Position numbers and translations under genes: made by a program. The notes beneath the pieces are model-generated. The model did not search any database, had not been told where the DNA came from, and was given only the letters and a program-made list of their open reading frames with translations. Below are positions 48,191 to 60,347 of a stretch of DNA of 64,000 bases, piece by piece. Position 1 is the stretch's first letter; every line of letters starts with the position of its first letter. The stretch is from Sipunculus nudus (Eukaryota; Annelida; Sipuncula; Golfingiida; Sipunculidae), in NCBI GenBank assembly GCA_026874595.1, contig CM049309.1, forward strand, positions 17,316,576-17,380,575. Reading direction: 5' to 3'.

Positions 48191-50091
48191 ATATTCGTAT
48201 TCAGGCAAAATTCAAGCGAATCGCTTAGTATCTTAAATTTGAGTTTGTATGCATTTAAATAATTTCTTATTAAAAGAGTTATTTCTACTAGGATCACCAA
48301 AGAGAATCATGTCAGTATTTTGAGTTCTGTATTGTATAATTTTCAAACTGGTAAAGATGTTTAAGTCTTTCCTGTATAGAAATGATGGGCAGTATATGTA
48401 CATGTATGTATGTATGTGTGTTTGCTGCTGAACTGACTGAAGCTGACTTCAGCTGAATATTCACGTAATGAAATTTCACTTATTCAAATTTTTGCCATTT
48501 ACAATATATATATATATATATAATACATATATACCAAATAATACTTGAAAACATCGTTACAATCATCAATAACAGGACATTTACCATTTATTGATTCTGA
48601 ACAAGTGTTGGAATAAGACCATTTAATTCCAATGCATTTATATGTTTTTAATTTAAGTCATATAAAAAAATCAAAGTCGCATTTTACCCGTTCGTATATT
48701 TTACGCCGCGTATATAAAATGTGTTCGTTATGTACATTTTTAGTTGTAATAAAGGTCACACGATGCTTTTGTCGTGCGTGTGAGATATCTGGCCATGACC
48801 TTTCATGATCATTCGAAATTCTATTTAAACTGCTCACAAACTCTACACCTACGAGTTAGATTTCACTGCTTAAAAGGATGTGTAGTGTTCCCAGCATGCC
48901 TCATTTTCTCTAATGGAAAGCTTAAGAGTGTAGTGTGCAGAATTTCTTCCAGAGACTGACATATTTGTACAGAGTACATTTCTGCCGTCCGAGAAGTAGA
49001 GTTCGGTACGTGAATGAACAGTCCGTAAAGGTCGATCTAACCATGTAGACAAAATTAACTCTAATTCTATGCCCAAAATCTAACCATGGACGTTACAATA
49101 GACAAGGAGAATAAACCCACTCCCTGGTTCGGAGCTTGTCCAAGTCTGAGTCTTTAAGTTGCATTAATTTTACGCGCTTTGCATCATTTCATCGTTTATG
49201 CATATAGCCATTAACGGTATTGACAGTCAGGGTTAAGGTTTAATAATGACATCCAATCATAATCCTGCGTACACCTGTACCGGTCTCAAGTATTAAATCC
49301 AGATCACATTGTCGTAAGCGTCTTGCGCTGATCCGGTTTACGGCAGTTGGTGGCAGACGAACGGTCAGTGGTCACGTGATAAGCTTCGATATTTCCCGCC
49401 AATGTATGATTAAAACGATTCTCCCTTCGAGTCAATACTGAGAAAGCCGAAACAAGCAAGCATTTCAGATAATCTTTACGCTTAAGTGTGTACACAAGCT
49501 ACTCAATCTGTAGTTTGCTCAAGGGTTAAGCCGGTCAGACCGGCTTTTCTTTTGTGGTAACATCGACCCTTTGGCTCCCATGTAACCTGAAGTGGAAGAT
49601 TTGTTGGCACAACATGGTAGACTTTAGTCCTGTCACACATAAACTGCCACCATACAATGAACGGCTCTCCAGGACAACAGACCCTTCTTTCAAATAACCG
49701 TTGCATTTTATGTGGATTTACACCTTGCCGTTGTTTTCAATGTATACAAATCTATTACCCCCGCCCTGGGCAGTGGCCCTCCCTGCTCTCTCATTGTCGA
49801 TTTCCCATCGGTTAGCAGTCACACAAATAACTTCAAACAAGTGACCGTACATTTCGATAAGCTACTGCACGGACAACTGGGCCGACACCAATAGGAGGGA
49901 ATGACAGAATAAGGGAGACACAGGAGAGAGAGGGGGGGGGGGAAGAATAAATAAAGGAAAGAAAGGTGTGGAGCGATTAAGGAGTTTCAAAAAAATTATT
50001 GACGAAAAATACGCTGCTGTGATAATATTAGTAGTAAATAAATAAGGATAAAAAAGACAGCATTTGGAGGTTGTTTGTGAACTTTAATGAA
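48191..50091. other. No recognisable gene
   Basis: A short (TA)n at about 48506-48522 and a G run at about 49932-49941. The minus-strand frame 49503-49706 is coding-like in composition but unrecognised. A GC hairpin lies at 49529-49547. Confidence 0.4.
49529..49555. other. GC-rich hairpin followed by T-rich run
   Basis: AAGCCGGTCAGACCGGCTT forms a perfect 8-bp stem with a 3-nt loop, then TTCTTTT. It looks like a bacterial intrinsic terminator but sits in animal DNA. It is not the histone 3' stem-loop. Probably chance. Confidence 0.4.
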
Positions 50092-50333
50092 TAAGTACAC
50101 ACGGAGTAGTAACAGGAATAGTAGCACTGCTATTAGTGGTGATTATCGTAGTGATTGCAGTGATAGCAGTAGAAACAGTATAATAGAAGTAACAGCGGTA
50201 TTTGTAGTTATAGTTGTAGCAGTAGAAGTAGTGATTGTAGTAGTTGTGGTAGTATTAGTAGTAGTAGGAGGAGAAGGAGGAGGAGAGAAGAAACAGTAGA
50301 AGATGGGAGTAATGGTAGGAGTAGTAGTAGTTT

Positions 50334-50364
<31 letters not shown>

Positions 50365-50465
50365 TGTAGTGTTAGTAGTGGCGTTAGTGCAAGTAGTATT
50401 AGCGTTCGTAGTACTGGCATATAGTAGTATAGTGGTAGCAGTAGAAGTGGGTATAGTAGTTGCAT
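50092..50465. repeat. Degenerate (GTA)n trinucleotide tract
   Basis: GTA/TAG triplets with GTG, GCA and GAA variants across about 370 bases, including a GGAGGAGAAGGAGG segment. The minus-strand leucine-rich frame is a by-product. Confidence 0.95.
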
Positions 50466-51586
50466 GCAGTAGCTGAGGTCACTGTTATTGAATGCATGCC
50501 AATAATGAATACATTTCAGCCATGCATGAATGATATTATCGTTAAACCTTCGGTACTAATATTGTTTTATGGATGGAGGCGCAAATAATTGAGAGATAAA
50601 ATAAAGTGTGTCTGGGCGTCAGAGAAAATCTGCAAGACTGTTAGTATTTTCACCTTTTTGCGATGCTACGTAAACCGGATATACATAATTTGACAGCTTC
50701 TATACAATCGTTTGGTCACGTTTCCTCACCGTTACCTGTAAAAGATGCAAGATACTTACAATCCGGATCTACAGGCAAATATAAACTAAAAACTGACTGG
50801 TTTACTGGAACTTTCATGAAAATACTGGTGAAACGATCAGCAAAATCATCTATAGATGGCAGATGCCGCCCAGATTCGATGTCGCAAAACTGATGGTATA
50901 TTTTAAAGCTGTCTTGTCTTGTATACATAGTGAAGACACATACACCTCACCGTGTTTTTTGTATATATTTTGCAGAATTGTTGTGAATAGGACGGCGTCC
51001 GTTTTCACGAAATTCTTGAAAATACATTCACTGTTTGCTGATTTAGGAACTGTATATGTATGCCTTGGTGGTTTTCCCATAAACTCCTCCTAAACAGACC
51101 ACTTTACAGATGCCCCTTGGAGAGTGATATACCAGTGCTGATCGTGTTGAAATAGTCCTAGTTCAGCATCTGTTACAGATCTGCGCGAATGTCAGCTGGG
51201 GCCTCATCAGCTCAAATGAACTATTCACTTCAGATCGGCCAAATCAAGTTCAAAGCGTACGGAAGTTTTTCCACCCCTTATCCTGATCGGCTTACCATTT
51301 TGACAATGTCACCAGATACCCTGCAAAGTAAAATCTGCAAAATTTGCACAAATTTTGAACGAACTGCACCTGTTGAAATCGATGCACAGTTTGCCATCTG
51401 TTGTGCACACGTATGTTCATCGAAATGAGGGTTTTTAATAACTTGAGTTCTTCGTGTAATGCAAGAACCAGTTTTACAAGCCTCAGACACGTAATTACAC
51501 CGCCTGTATTAAAGAATTCATAATATTTAATCTGTGGTATATAATATAGAACATATAATATACTGTAGTATAAGCTAATATATATC

Positions 51587-51590
<4 letters not shown>
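50466..51590. other. No recognisable gene
   Basis: Overlapping chance frames on both strands between 50663 and 51588, with no recognised domain. Confidence 0.45.
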
Positions 51591-51645
<55 letters not shown>

Positions 51646-51733
51646 TAATATGTAGATGTAGATACAGACACAATAGCTAGAACGATAGCTATCTATTTCA
51701 TCTGGATAGCTATCTAACTAGATAGCTATATAG

Positions 51734-51764
<31 letters not shown>

Positions 51765-51765
51765 C
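51591..51765. repeat. (TA)n followed by GATA/TAGA repeats
   Basis: TA tract at 51591-51641, then repeated GATAGCTATCT palindromic words and a (GATA)n/(GACA)n run to about 51763. Confidence 0.93.
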
Positions 51766-52573
51766 CATAGGTATATGTGTGTGATCAAGTGAATATATAG
51801 ACATTAAGTGGGGGAATTTACTGGACATAATTTGCATATAAAGCACACATCTCACACGTTTATATGTATGTGTGCGTGAGTGTGTAAATGCGTGCAAATG
51901 TACGTGTGTGTACGGGCGAGCGTGCAAATTAATGGTTGTAGTGTTGACGTTAACCTGGTCACTGAGGGACCATCAGACTCGTCAGTACAAAGTCTGGCTG
52001 GATGATGGAAGGATTCCATTAACCGGTGATTTGTCTATAGTAAGTGTTGGTTCATTACTTTAGTTTACATTATCCAGCCGCGGTAACGACAGTGCATTAA
52101 TCTCATACGTAGATCTGAGCGACCCTCGTATAACGGAATCATCTTGAACCTCTAGAGATCAATTAAAGATCCCAGTCGATGTGTGTGTGTGTGGGGGGGG
52201 GGGGGGGGGTTGCGGGAGAATGAGTTGTACTATATAGTATAGGGAAGGCCGAGGCGGATCCCGAGAGGAATAAAGTTTAAGGTTTCAGAAATGTCCTGCA
52301 TGAGCACGTATAAACATTGTTTAAGATTTTCCATAATATTTTATAAAGCAATGGTCTAGGGCCCCTTGACATGTACATATTCTAAAAACTGAGAATACTC
52401 TCCGATATTTGTAGATATTCTTTGGATTTTAAAGTATTAACATGAATTTCAGAGATTTTTTCAAAATCTTTAATCCAGCAGACCTGTTACAGTCACAGAA
52501 TATCTCTGCCATCATGTCAAAATATAGGTAAAAACCCCTAGTTTTTTTTATTTTGGATCTTAACTCTCACAAT
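51766..52573. other. No recognisable gene; GT/G tract
   Basis: A (GT)n followed by an uninterrupted G run at about 52181-52210. Nothing else recognised. Confidence 0.45.
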
Positions 52574-52594
52574 TATGATATTTTAAACGCACAA

Positions 52595-52645
<51 letters not shown>

Positions 52646-52650
52646 ATTTA
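52574..52650. repeat. Interrupted (TA)n tract at the LINE 5' junction
   Basis: Three TA runs with short breaks immediately upstream of the retrotransposon's first readable codons. Confidence 0.93.
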
Positions 52651-52674
52651 ATTTTTAACATATCAAACAACATT

Positions 52675-53445
52675 ATGACAACGAAAAATTCTGGATTCAA
52701 AAAAGGTGATTCAACAATAAATCAGCTAGTGCGTGTCACTGACAAAATATACAGAGGGCTAGATGAAGGCAAGCACGTCAGAATGGTTTTTCTTGATGCC
52801 AGCAGCGCCTTTGACCGTGTCTGGCATAAGGGATTGATTTATAAACTTAAATGTTATGGTATTGGCGCTTCTATTGCAAACTGGATTGATAGTTATTTGA
52901 GCGGGCGCTGCCAAAGAGTTGTACTTAAAAGTGCGGAGTCAACTTGGGCAAAAATAAATGCAGGGGTGCCTCAAGGTTCTATTTTAGGCCCTTTATTTTT
53001 CCTTGTATATTTTAATGATATCACGGATGGCATCAAATCAGATATACACTTGTTTGCAGATGATACATGCCTAATTAATATAAGTAAAGACCCAGAGTCA
53101 TCGGCCGGAATATTGAATGATGACCTGGAAATATTGGCCGACTGGGCTCAAAAGTGGCACGTGACTTTTAATCCGACTAAAACTGTCGCCATGTCATTCT
53201 CTTTTAAATCTAACAGTATTGATCCACCTAGGCTATTATTAAAGTCATATCCGATTGAGAATGTAAACGAGCATTCATACCTTGGTATTACATTAACATC
53301 AAGTATGAACTGTTCAAGTCATATACAGAAAATACATAAAAAGGCTGCAGCTACTCGGCTTGGTTTACTGTCACATCTTAAATACATGTTGAACCGGGAC
53401 ACCCTTGAGCGTTTGTATATATATCATTTATACGGCCAGTTCTAG
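52675..53445 (+). pseudogene. LINE ORF2 fragment: reverse transcriptase domain
   Basis: A 256-codon open segment encoding the fingers and palm of a non-LTR reverse transcriptase, which copies element RNA into DNA at a nicked target. Motif A has the catalytic Asp in VFLDASSAFDRVWH (residues 38-51, Asp41). Motif B is GVPQGSILGP (97-106). Motif C is FADD (127-130), so all three catalytic aspartates are present. The listed ATG is not the true start: readable sequence continues upstream and the endonuclease part is missing. The frame is lost near 53425-53432 by a one-base shift; the next frame continues with the expected thumb-region sequence. A dead 5'-truncated copy. Confidence 0.93.
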
Positions 53446-53477
53446 AGTCTGGGAATGTAATTTTTCATAATTGCACT

Positions 53478-53942
53478 GTGACTGACTCTTTATCCCTAGA
53501 ATCTATCCAAAATAAAGCTGCACGGATATGTACCGGTGCGATTCAGGCCACCAACTCAAACGAGTTACTGAAAGAAATAGGCTGGGAAACGTTGGCTGAA
53601 AGAAGGTCGAGAGCAAAATTAATATTTCTCTACAAAGTTAAAAATAGGCTGTGTCCAAGTTATTTGTGTCGCGATCGGTTTTTTAACGTTTCCGATAGAT
53701 CATTCGGTAGACTTAGAAATCATTCAGATTTCAGAGTTCCTAAAACTAGGACTGAGAGATTTAAGACTTCTTTTTTCCCATCAACCACCCAAGAATGGAA
53801 TAAGCTACCATATTCAGTACGTCAGTCAGGTTCCTTAACAATTTTCAAATCATTTTTATATAAACACAGGATAAAGAAACCATCTTATTTTTATATACTG
53901 GTCAACGACAAATTAACATATTACACTGCAGACTACGTTTAA
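53478..53942 (+). pseudogene. LINE ORF2 fragment: post-RT region
   Basis: A different frame from the preceding segment but continuous in homology. It reads LESIQNKAARICTGAIQATN near residues 8-27, then a basic ERRSRAKLIFLYK helix and a later SVRQSGSLTIFKSFLYKH segment. These are typical of the region after the thumb domain in jockey/CR1-like ORF2 proteins. The homologous frame actually opens upstream of the listed ATG, right after the first frameshift. The frame is lost again near 53897, where another one-base shift moves the reading on. Confidence 0.88.
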
Positions 53943-53975
53943 AATTAAGTACATTAAAAGAGGACCTCTTCTCAC

Positions 53976-54263
53976 ATGCATGGTTTACTAAACGACCCAA
54001 AATGTTCCTGTGGTCATGCATATGAGGATGCATTTCATTTCTTTTTTGAATGTCCCCTTTACTTTAACCCAAGAAACGATTTGTTTGAAAAATTGAGGCT
54101 CTTAAATGTAATTCCTGTCGACAGGATTAATACACTTCGTGGCAAAAATAAACAATATGCTTTGAATGTTATATTAATGGGAGAACCAAATGTTAATGTT
54201 GAGACTAACTTCATTATATTTTCAGCTGTGCATGCATTTATCCTCTCATCCAAAAGGTTTTAA
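53976..54263 (+). pseudogene. LINE ORF2 fragment: C-terminal zinc-knuckle-like end
   Basis: Residues 10-26 carry CSCGHAYEDAFHFFFEC, a Cys-X-Cys...His...Cys arrangement typical of ORF2 C termini in jockey/CR1-like LINEs and presumed to bind nucleic acid. The segment ends at a stop (54261-54263) followed by the 3' UTR. It is separated from the previous segment by about 80 bases in another frame, implying at least two further indels. There is no independent start, so the listed ATG is only the first in frame. Confidence 0.88.
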
Positions 54264-54560
54264 CATGCTTTATAGAATATTTATATTTGCATTGATAATT
54301 TATTGATGTACTTAACCCTTTCCTTTTATTCAAATATCCAAAACAGAAGCTTGCTAGTTGCTTGATTCACCAAGACAATCAGTGTGTATTAGTATGTCCT
54401 GTATGTGATGTATATAAGTACGTGCGTCATGTGTTTATTTTTGTTTTATTATTGTATTGTATTTGGATTTACTGCATAATATATTATTGATTATTGAAAA
54501 GTACGTTCATTAGCACTTTTGTGCTACCTGTACAATTCAATAGAAATAAATATGTTTAAA

Positions 54561-57500
54561 CCAAAGGTTTCCAATTAAGATAAGACAAAAAAAAAAACAC
54601 ATCTTAGAAAACATGTTTTAACTCTATACATATATTGCATGCACGAATAGTGAACATGGCAAATATAGGAATATTGATTTAAAATTAAAATATATAAATC
54701 GTGTAAAATTTTCTAATATGTTAAAAATTCATCATGTTTTAGAAAATCCCAAAGGTTTCACTAATCGAACAAACGTGCATGTGTTTTGGTATGATAAAAA
54801 GTATCTATTTTTATTAATTGAAAACTTATCAAATTAGCATAAAATTTAGGTAAATAATTATACGTTTTTGAAAAAAATAATGAAATATTAATTGTGAGGT
54901 GCCAGGGTAATTTCTCGCTCCATCATAATAAGTTTCTTCTTCGTCACAATGGAATGATAACAAGTGGTTTTCAATCTTTATTTTAAATAAACTAGTAATC
55001 AATTTGGTTAATGCATGACTTTTCGTCACTGGCAGTCCTAAAAATGTGAAGATCGGCTGCGGGACTTCAAACAATTTCCCACAATTCCATTAATTTTCTA
55101 AGTTTAATTTTCTTTTATGAGAACAGTTGCCTAATTCAGATGGATCAATTTCATTTCAAATACGTTTTAAGCTCGAAATTCGCAATATAAAAAAAGAATA
55201 TTAATATTTAAAGAATCACAAAATAATGGGTGGTCGGATTTGAATTGGCAAGTTTCTCACAGAGCTTTGCAATTAATATTGCTTTTAAATACCAGTCAGT
55301 GGCCCACTGCTAAGCCGAAGTCTTTTAACAAACCAACTGGAGTTAATGCGATGAAAAACCTATCAAAGTAATAAAGATTAGCCGGCATTTTAAGCCTCCG
55401 TTCGTTGCCACATGCATATGCTCCAACCCATATTTATTGTGACTAATGGCGCCGGAATTGGAAAACGGTGTCACGTAAAATTAATTTCCATGGCCGTTTG
55501 TAGATTGATAGGGCTAACATAACACTGTTGACAAGACCTCATTTTAAGCATGAGAAACCTAGCAACTATTCAATGTGTTTGAAGTGTTCAAACAATGAAC
55601 TCTATCTGTCCCATAGCTCAGCTGGGAGCAATTATTTTATTTATAGGCTTATGGTGATGGACTATATCGGTTGATTACAGAGAGCGGTGGTGGGTTTTTA
55701 CTCAATATCTGCCGAGTAAACACTTCATGTCATCTGTTCGAGTTTGCTATGAATTGGCCTATAAATGCAATACACTACCGGAAGATTAAGTCGAGGCCTT
55801 GGTGATATTAGTCAAACACAGCCGCACTTTAAAAAAGACAAATAAAAGTCACATTGGAGTATCATTCAACGCGATACACCAATTGTGTCGATCTATCTCG
55901 GTTACCATCTGCTCACAGACGGGCCCAGTGATCAATTATCTATTAAACTTCAGAAACTTTTTCTTCTCTTTTCATACCTTTATTTAAAAATGTGTTATTA
56001 ATACTTATTATATGTTAAAAACTGAAATAAAAAATGTATATAATACATCATTGTCATTAGTTCGAAATTCTGTCATTATCGACATTAATTTATCATTTAA
56101 ACGATATAGCAGTAATGCCATGTCATAATCAGAATGGTTTATTTATTAATTGATATATATTTTTCTGTGTCACAAGTCAGACTGAACTGAAGTTACTGAT
56201 CAATACTCTGGAGTTAAACCATACATATTTTTCCATAGTGGTAACTCCAAATAGCATTCAGCCATTCGTCTTTGCCGAGATTCGTGAAAGCTTATCAGTG
56301 ATAGTTACAGCTTGCAAACAACTTGCTAATTACCCCCGTGATGACGGGATTATCGGACATAACGTGACAAAACGAGAGCTCCCAAAGGTGCGGCAGACGG
56401 CACAAAAACCCGCGTCGCTAGGATATTTAGGTTGTCACAATAGTTTCCGTGACGATCGCTTTTGTCTGTTGGGGCGCTCTTAATGAGCAGCGCGCGGTCT
56501 ATTTGGAGTTGGGAGCATCGCATGAATTCGGCGTATTGATACACGTGCCATTGGACGTCCTTTCTTTAGACGGATCACTTTTAGATAAAAAGGGACCAGG
56601 GGTCTGAGCGTTCACCTGCCCCGCCCCTCACTCTGTCGACACCCCGAGGCGTTGATTTGGGCCTCACAGGTCGTGTGGGAGATAAAAGGCAGGGGATTTG
56701 TGTCAACAACATTAACAATAATAGGGTCAGCTGGCCATAAAACAACCGAAGGCCATGAAAATTACTTATTGTGTTAAGGTCTAATCTAATTTATTCCAGA
56801 ATTTAAGGTTAAAATATGTCCATGGGAATATTTTCAGTAGCTTGACATATCTATTGGTCAAATTTATATACACACAGTGCCATATGTATGCGTATCCGCG
56901 CGTTTGTTAGTCTTTAAGCGTTTATAAAGATGTTTCACCCGATAGCACAATTTTATAATTATTCATGTATATTTACCATAAACCTACCATTTTATTATAT
57001 ACATGAGATAGGCAATTTATATTTTCAATGTATGTCTTCTATGTTACGACTATATGTATGTCTAGCATGCAGCATAACATTTTTATTCTTTTACACTGTA
57101 TACGGATATATGTATATATTATAACATAATAGGTTATATCCAATCTGTATAATGTATGTTTTATCATTGATTGTATCACATGTTCAACAAACTGGACCCA
57201 GGACCCTATATTGACAAAACAGCAAATTAACTGAAAAGGCTGTCCTGGTAAAAACACGACCCTATGTGAAGTATAAAACCTTATCTTGTGTGCCTTCTGA
57301 TTTATTTCGCAATATACGCCAGATATGAGGTGGTTGAAATTAATCTTTGGGTGTATTCTTCCGAAAAATGGCATTTCTTACAGATGTGGCCTACCTGAAA
57401 GTACGTCACATGAGGACAAATCACATGAGGGACTAGTGTTAGGCAAGGTCATGCAGGAATAAGACACATGTTTGCATGCATGTCTGTTGGAATATTTCCG

Positions 57501-57579
57501 TGTGCACAATATATTGCCCGGACTCTATATATATGTGTATATGTAATACTGTGTATATTTATAATTATATAATTATATG

Positions 57580-57583
<4 letters not shown>
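54561..57583. other. No recognisable gene
   Basis: AT-rich single-copy DNA. A CCCATAGCTCAGCTGGGAGCA word at about 55612-55632 looks like a tRNA D arm but has no matching T arm. A GC-richer block at about 56330-56660 shows no domain. Confidence 0.45.

Positions 57584-57621
<38 letters not shown>
57584..57621. repeat. (TA)n microsatellite
   Basis: Continuous TA run after a TATAATTATATAATTATATG lead-in. Confidence 0.95.
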
Positions 57622-57626
<5 letters not shown>

Positions 57627-58634
57627 ACAAAGTACACTCTTATACATATACAGGTCTAGGCGTACACTGATGTCCAGCCTTTAACTATTAGTTCTGGTCT
57701 CTCCGGTCTGATTGCGTAAGGGGCCACCAGGCCCAGCCACTGCGCGATGAGGCTGATAGCTTCCCCTCGACCCCTGCTCAATATCCCATATGGATATATA
57801 TATAGAGAGAGAGATAGAGTGTTTTCTGATAAATTATATTCTTCATTAGCAACCAAGTCCTTATGTATATTTCTTAGAATAATAGAGTATCAGGTGGGCC
57901 CCTCTGTTCTCTTTATGTACATATATGCCAAGATACCTATATACCTTATTTAAATTTCCAGTTATTAATCATTTTTCAGTTGATAAATTAAGATCCACAT
58001 AGTATAATCTAAGTTTATTTCACATTACAAGTAAATTATAATTCGTGAATACGTCACAATTAGTATTACTGATAAAGTGTTGTGTGAGCTATCTAGCAAG
58101 GTATTATTTATTGTTGAGCGTATAGTAGTCTTTGGATTATATCCATTTTAAGCGTTTAGAAGAAACACACGTTTACTCTGACTGGACCAGATAGCGATAT
58201 CAGTTCCAGCCTTGCAACCCCTGTTTCGTTAAGGTCCTCACTCACGCCTCTAGAATGTATAAGTATACTGGGATGGCATTGAAAAGGGAGTCGGTGTCAA
58301 GTGTCAAGTCGGAGGTGCCAAGTCTCAAGTCTCCAGTAGCCTGCTGTTTTAATATATTTTAGTGTATGTGCATGGTGCGAACCTGTACGGCTTTAATATA
58401 TTGATTAAAAATCGTCTTAACGTCTGTCTGGAGTTCGAGTTTTCATGAGAGAACCTGCGAGTCGGCAACCCCTGACAATATATATTTATATATATGCACA
58501 TGATCAATTTGTTGTTTTATATTCACGAGCAGTTTCGATTTCGTTTATCTGATACCGAGGTTTTATAACATGTCTAACGGAAATTATTATATACACACAT
58601 AGCTATTACAAATTATAAATGTTTAATGTTTAAA
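57622..58634. other. No recognisable gene
   Basis: Includes a short (TA)(GA) compound at about 57793-57815 and a local AAGTGTCAAGTCGG repeat at about 58297-58335. Confidence 0.45.
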
Positions 58635-58707
58635 GCTTAAGCAATAACCCGTCAAAACACTTCCCTACAGCAAAACAGTGTGTGATCGGCAGACACGGCA
58701 TTAAGAT
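58635..58707 (+). repeat. Short dispersed repeat, copy 1
   Basis: AGCTTAAGCAATAACCCGTC, then AAAACACTTCCCTACAGC and AAAACAGTGTGTGATCGGC, closely matches 60275-60347. No coding potential. Confidence 0.75.
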
Positions 58708-59788
<1,081 letters not shown>

Positions 59789-60274
59789 TAATACGGTTGT
59801 CATGTTGTCATATCTTAGTCTCGTCTCTCTATATTTGCTGTATAAACGCTTGTTTTATAATTAGTAGAGAAAAGCAGACTTTATATTCCCCAGAACAACA
59901 GTTTGCCACTCCAGATATGGTTCATCAAATATATTCTGCTATTGATTATGTAATGACATACATGTTAACCACATACACTTGGCATAAACGAACTAAACTT
60001 GATAACGCCTTTTAGTATATCAAATTTGATACCAATTGTATATAATCTCCCAGTGAATCAATTTTAATATTTAGCACATTTAAACCTATAGTTTACTCAC
60101 TTCAACAAAGCAAAGCCAAGTATATTTTAAAGAATTAAAGTGGTTTGGTATTTTAAGTTTTAAAAAAGGACTTTTTGTATTTTGACTGGCCGATACAATC
60201 ACGTATATCACATGCAACCAACATCGCCGTCATCACTGTTTGTTTTTCCCCGACTCAAAATAAACATAATTACA
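59789..60274. other. No recognisable gene
   Basis: The 138-codon frame at 59599-60015 runs out of the microsatellite and is not a gene. Confidence 0.5.
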
Positions 60275-60347
60275 GCTTAAACAATAACCCGTCTAAACAC
60301 TTCCCTACAGGAATACAGTGGGTGATCGGCTAGAGATTATCAAGATA
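60275..60347 (+). repeat. Short dispersed repeat, copy 2
   Basis: AGCTTAAACAATAACCCGTC, then TAAACACTTCCCTACAGG and AATACAGTGGGTGATCGGC, matches 58635-58707 in the same orientation, 1640 bp away. Confidence 0.75.

Larger units (their letters stand above)
52645..54560 (+). mobile_element. 5'-truncated non-LTR retrotransposon (LINE)
   Basis: Contains most of the reverse transcriptase and the C-terminal part of ORF2, but no endonuclease and no ORF1. Homology begins just after a TA tract; the in-frame codons before the first ATG (52675) still read like the RT fingers region. The 3' UTR runs from about 54263 to an AATAAATATG-like end near 54550. Jockey/CR1-type superfamily is the best guess from motif wording; the clade is unresolved. 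Multiple frameshifts make it inactive. Confidence 0.9.

Noticed and set aside
49529-49555. Rho-independent terminator or histone 3' stem-loop
   Set aside because: The former is a bacterial feature with no bacterial context here; the latter needs a 6-bp stem and 4-nt loop with a different sequence.
49503-49706. Minus-strand 67-codon frame with Cys/Trp-rich, coding-like composition
   Set aside because: I do not recognise it, no convincing acceptor or donor flanks it, and its end crosses a GC hairpin. A tblastn or blastp search would decide.
55607-55690. tRNA D-arm-like CCCATAGCTCAGCTGGGAGCA
   Set aside because: No matching T arm, B box or acceptor stem within tRNA distance.
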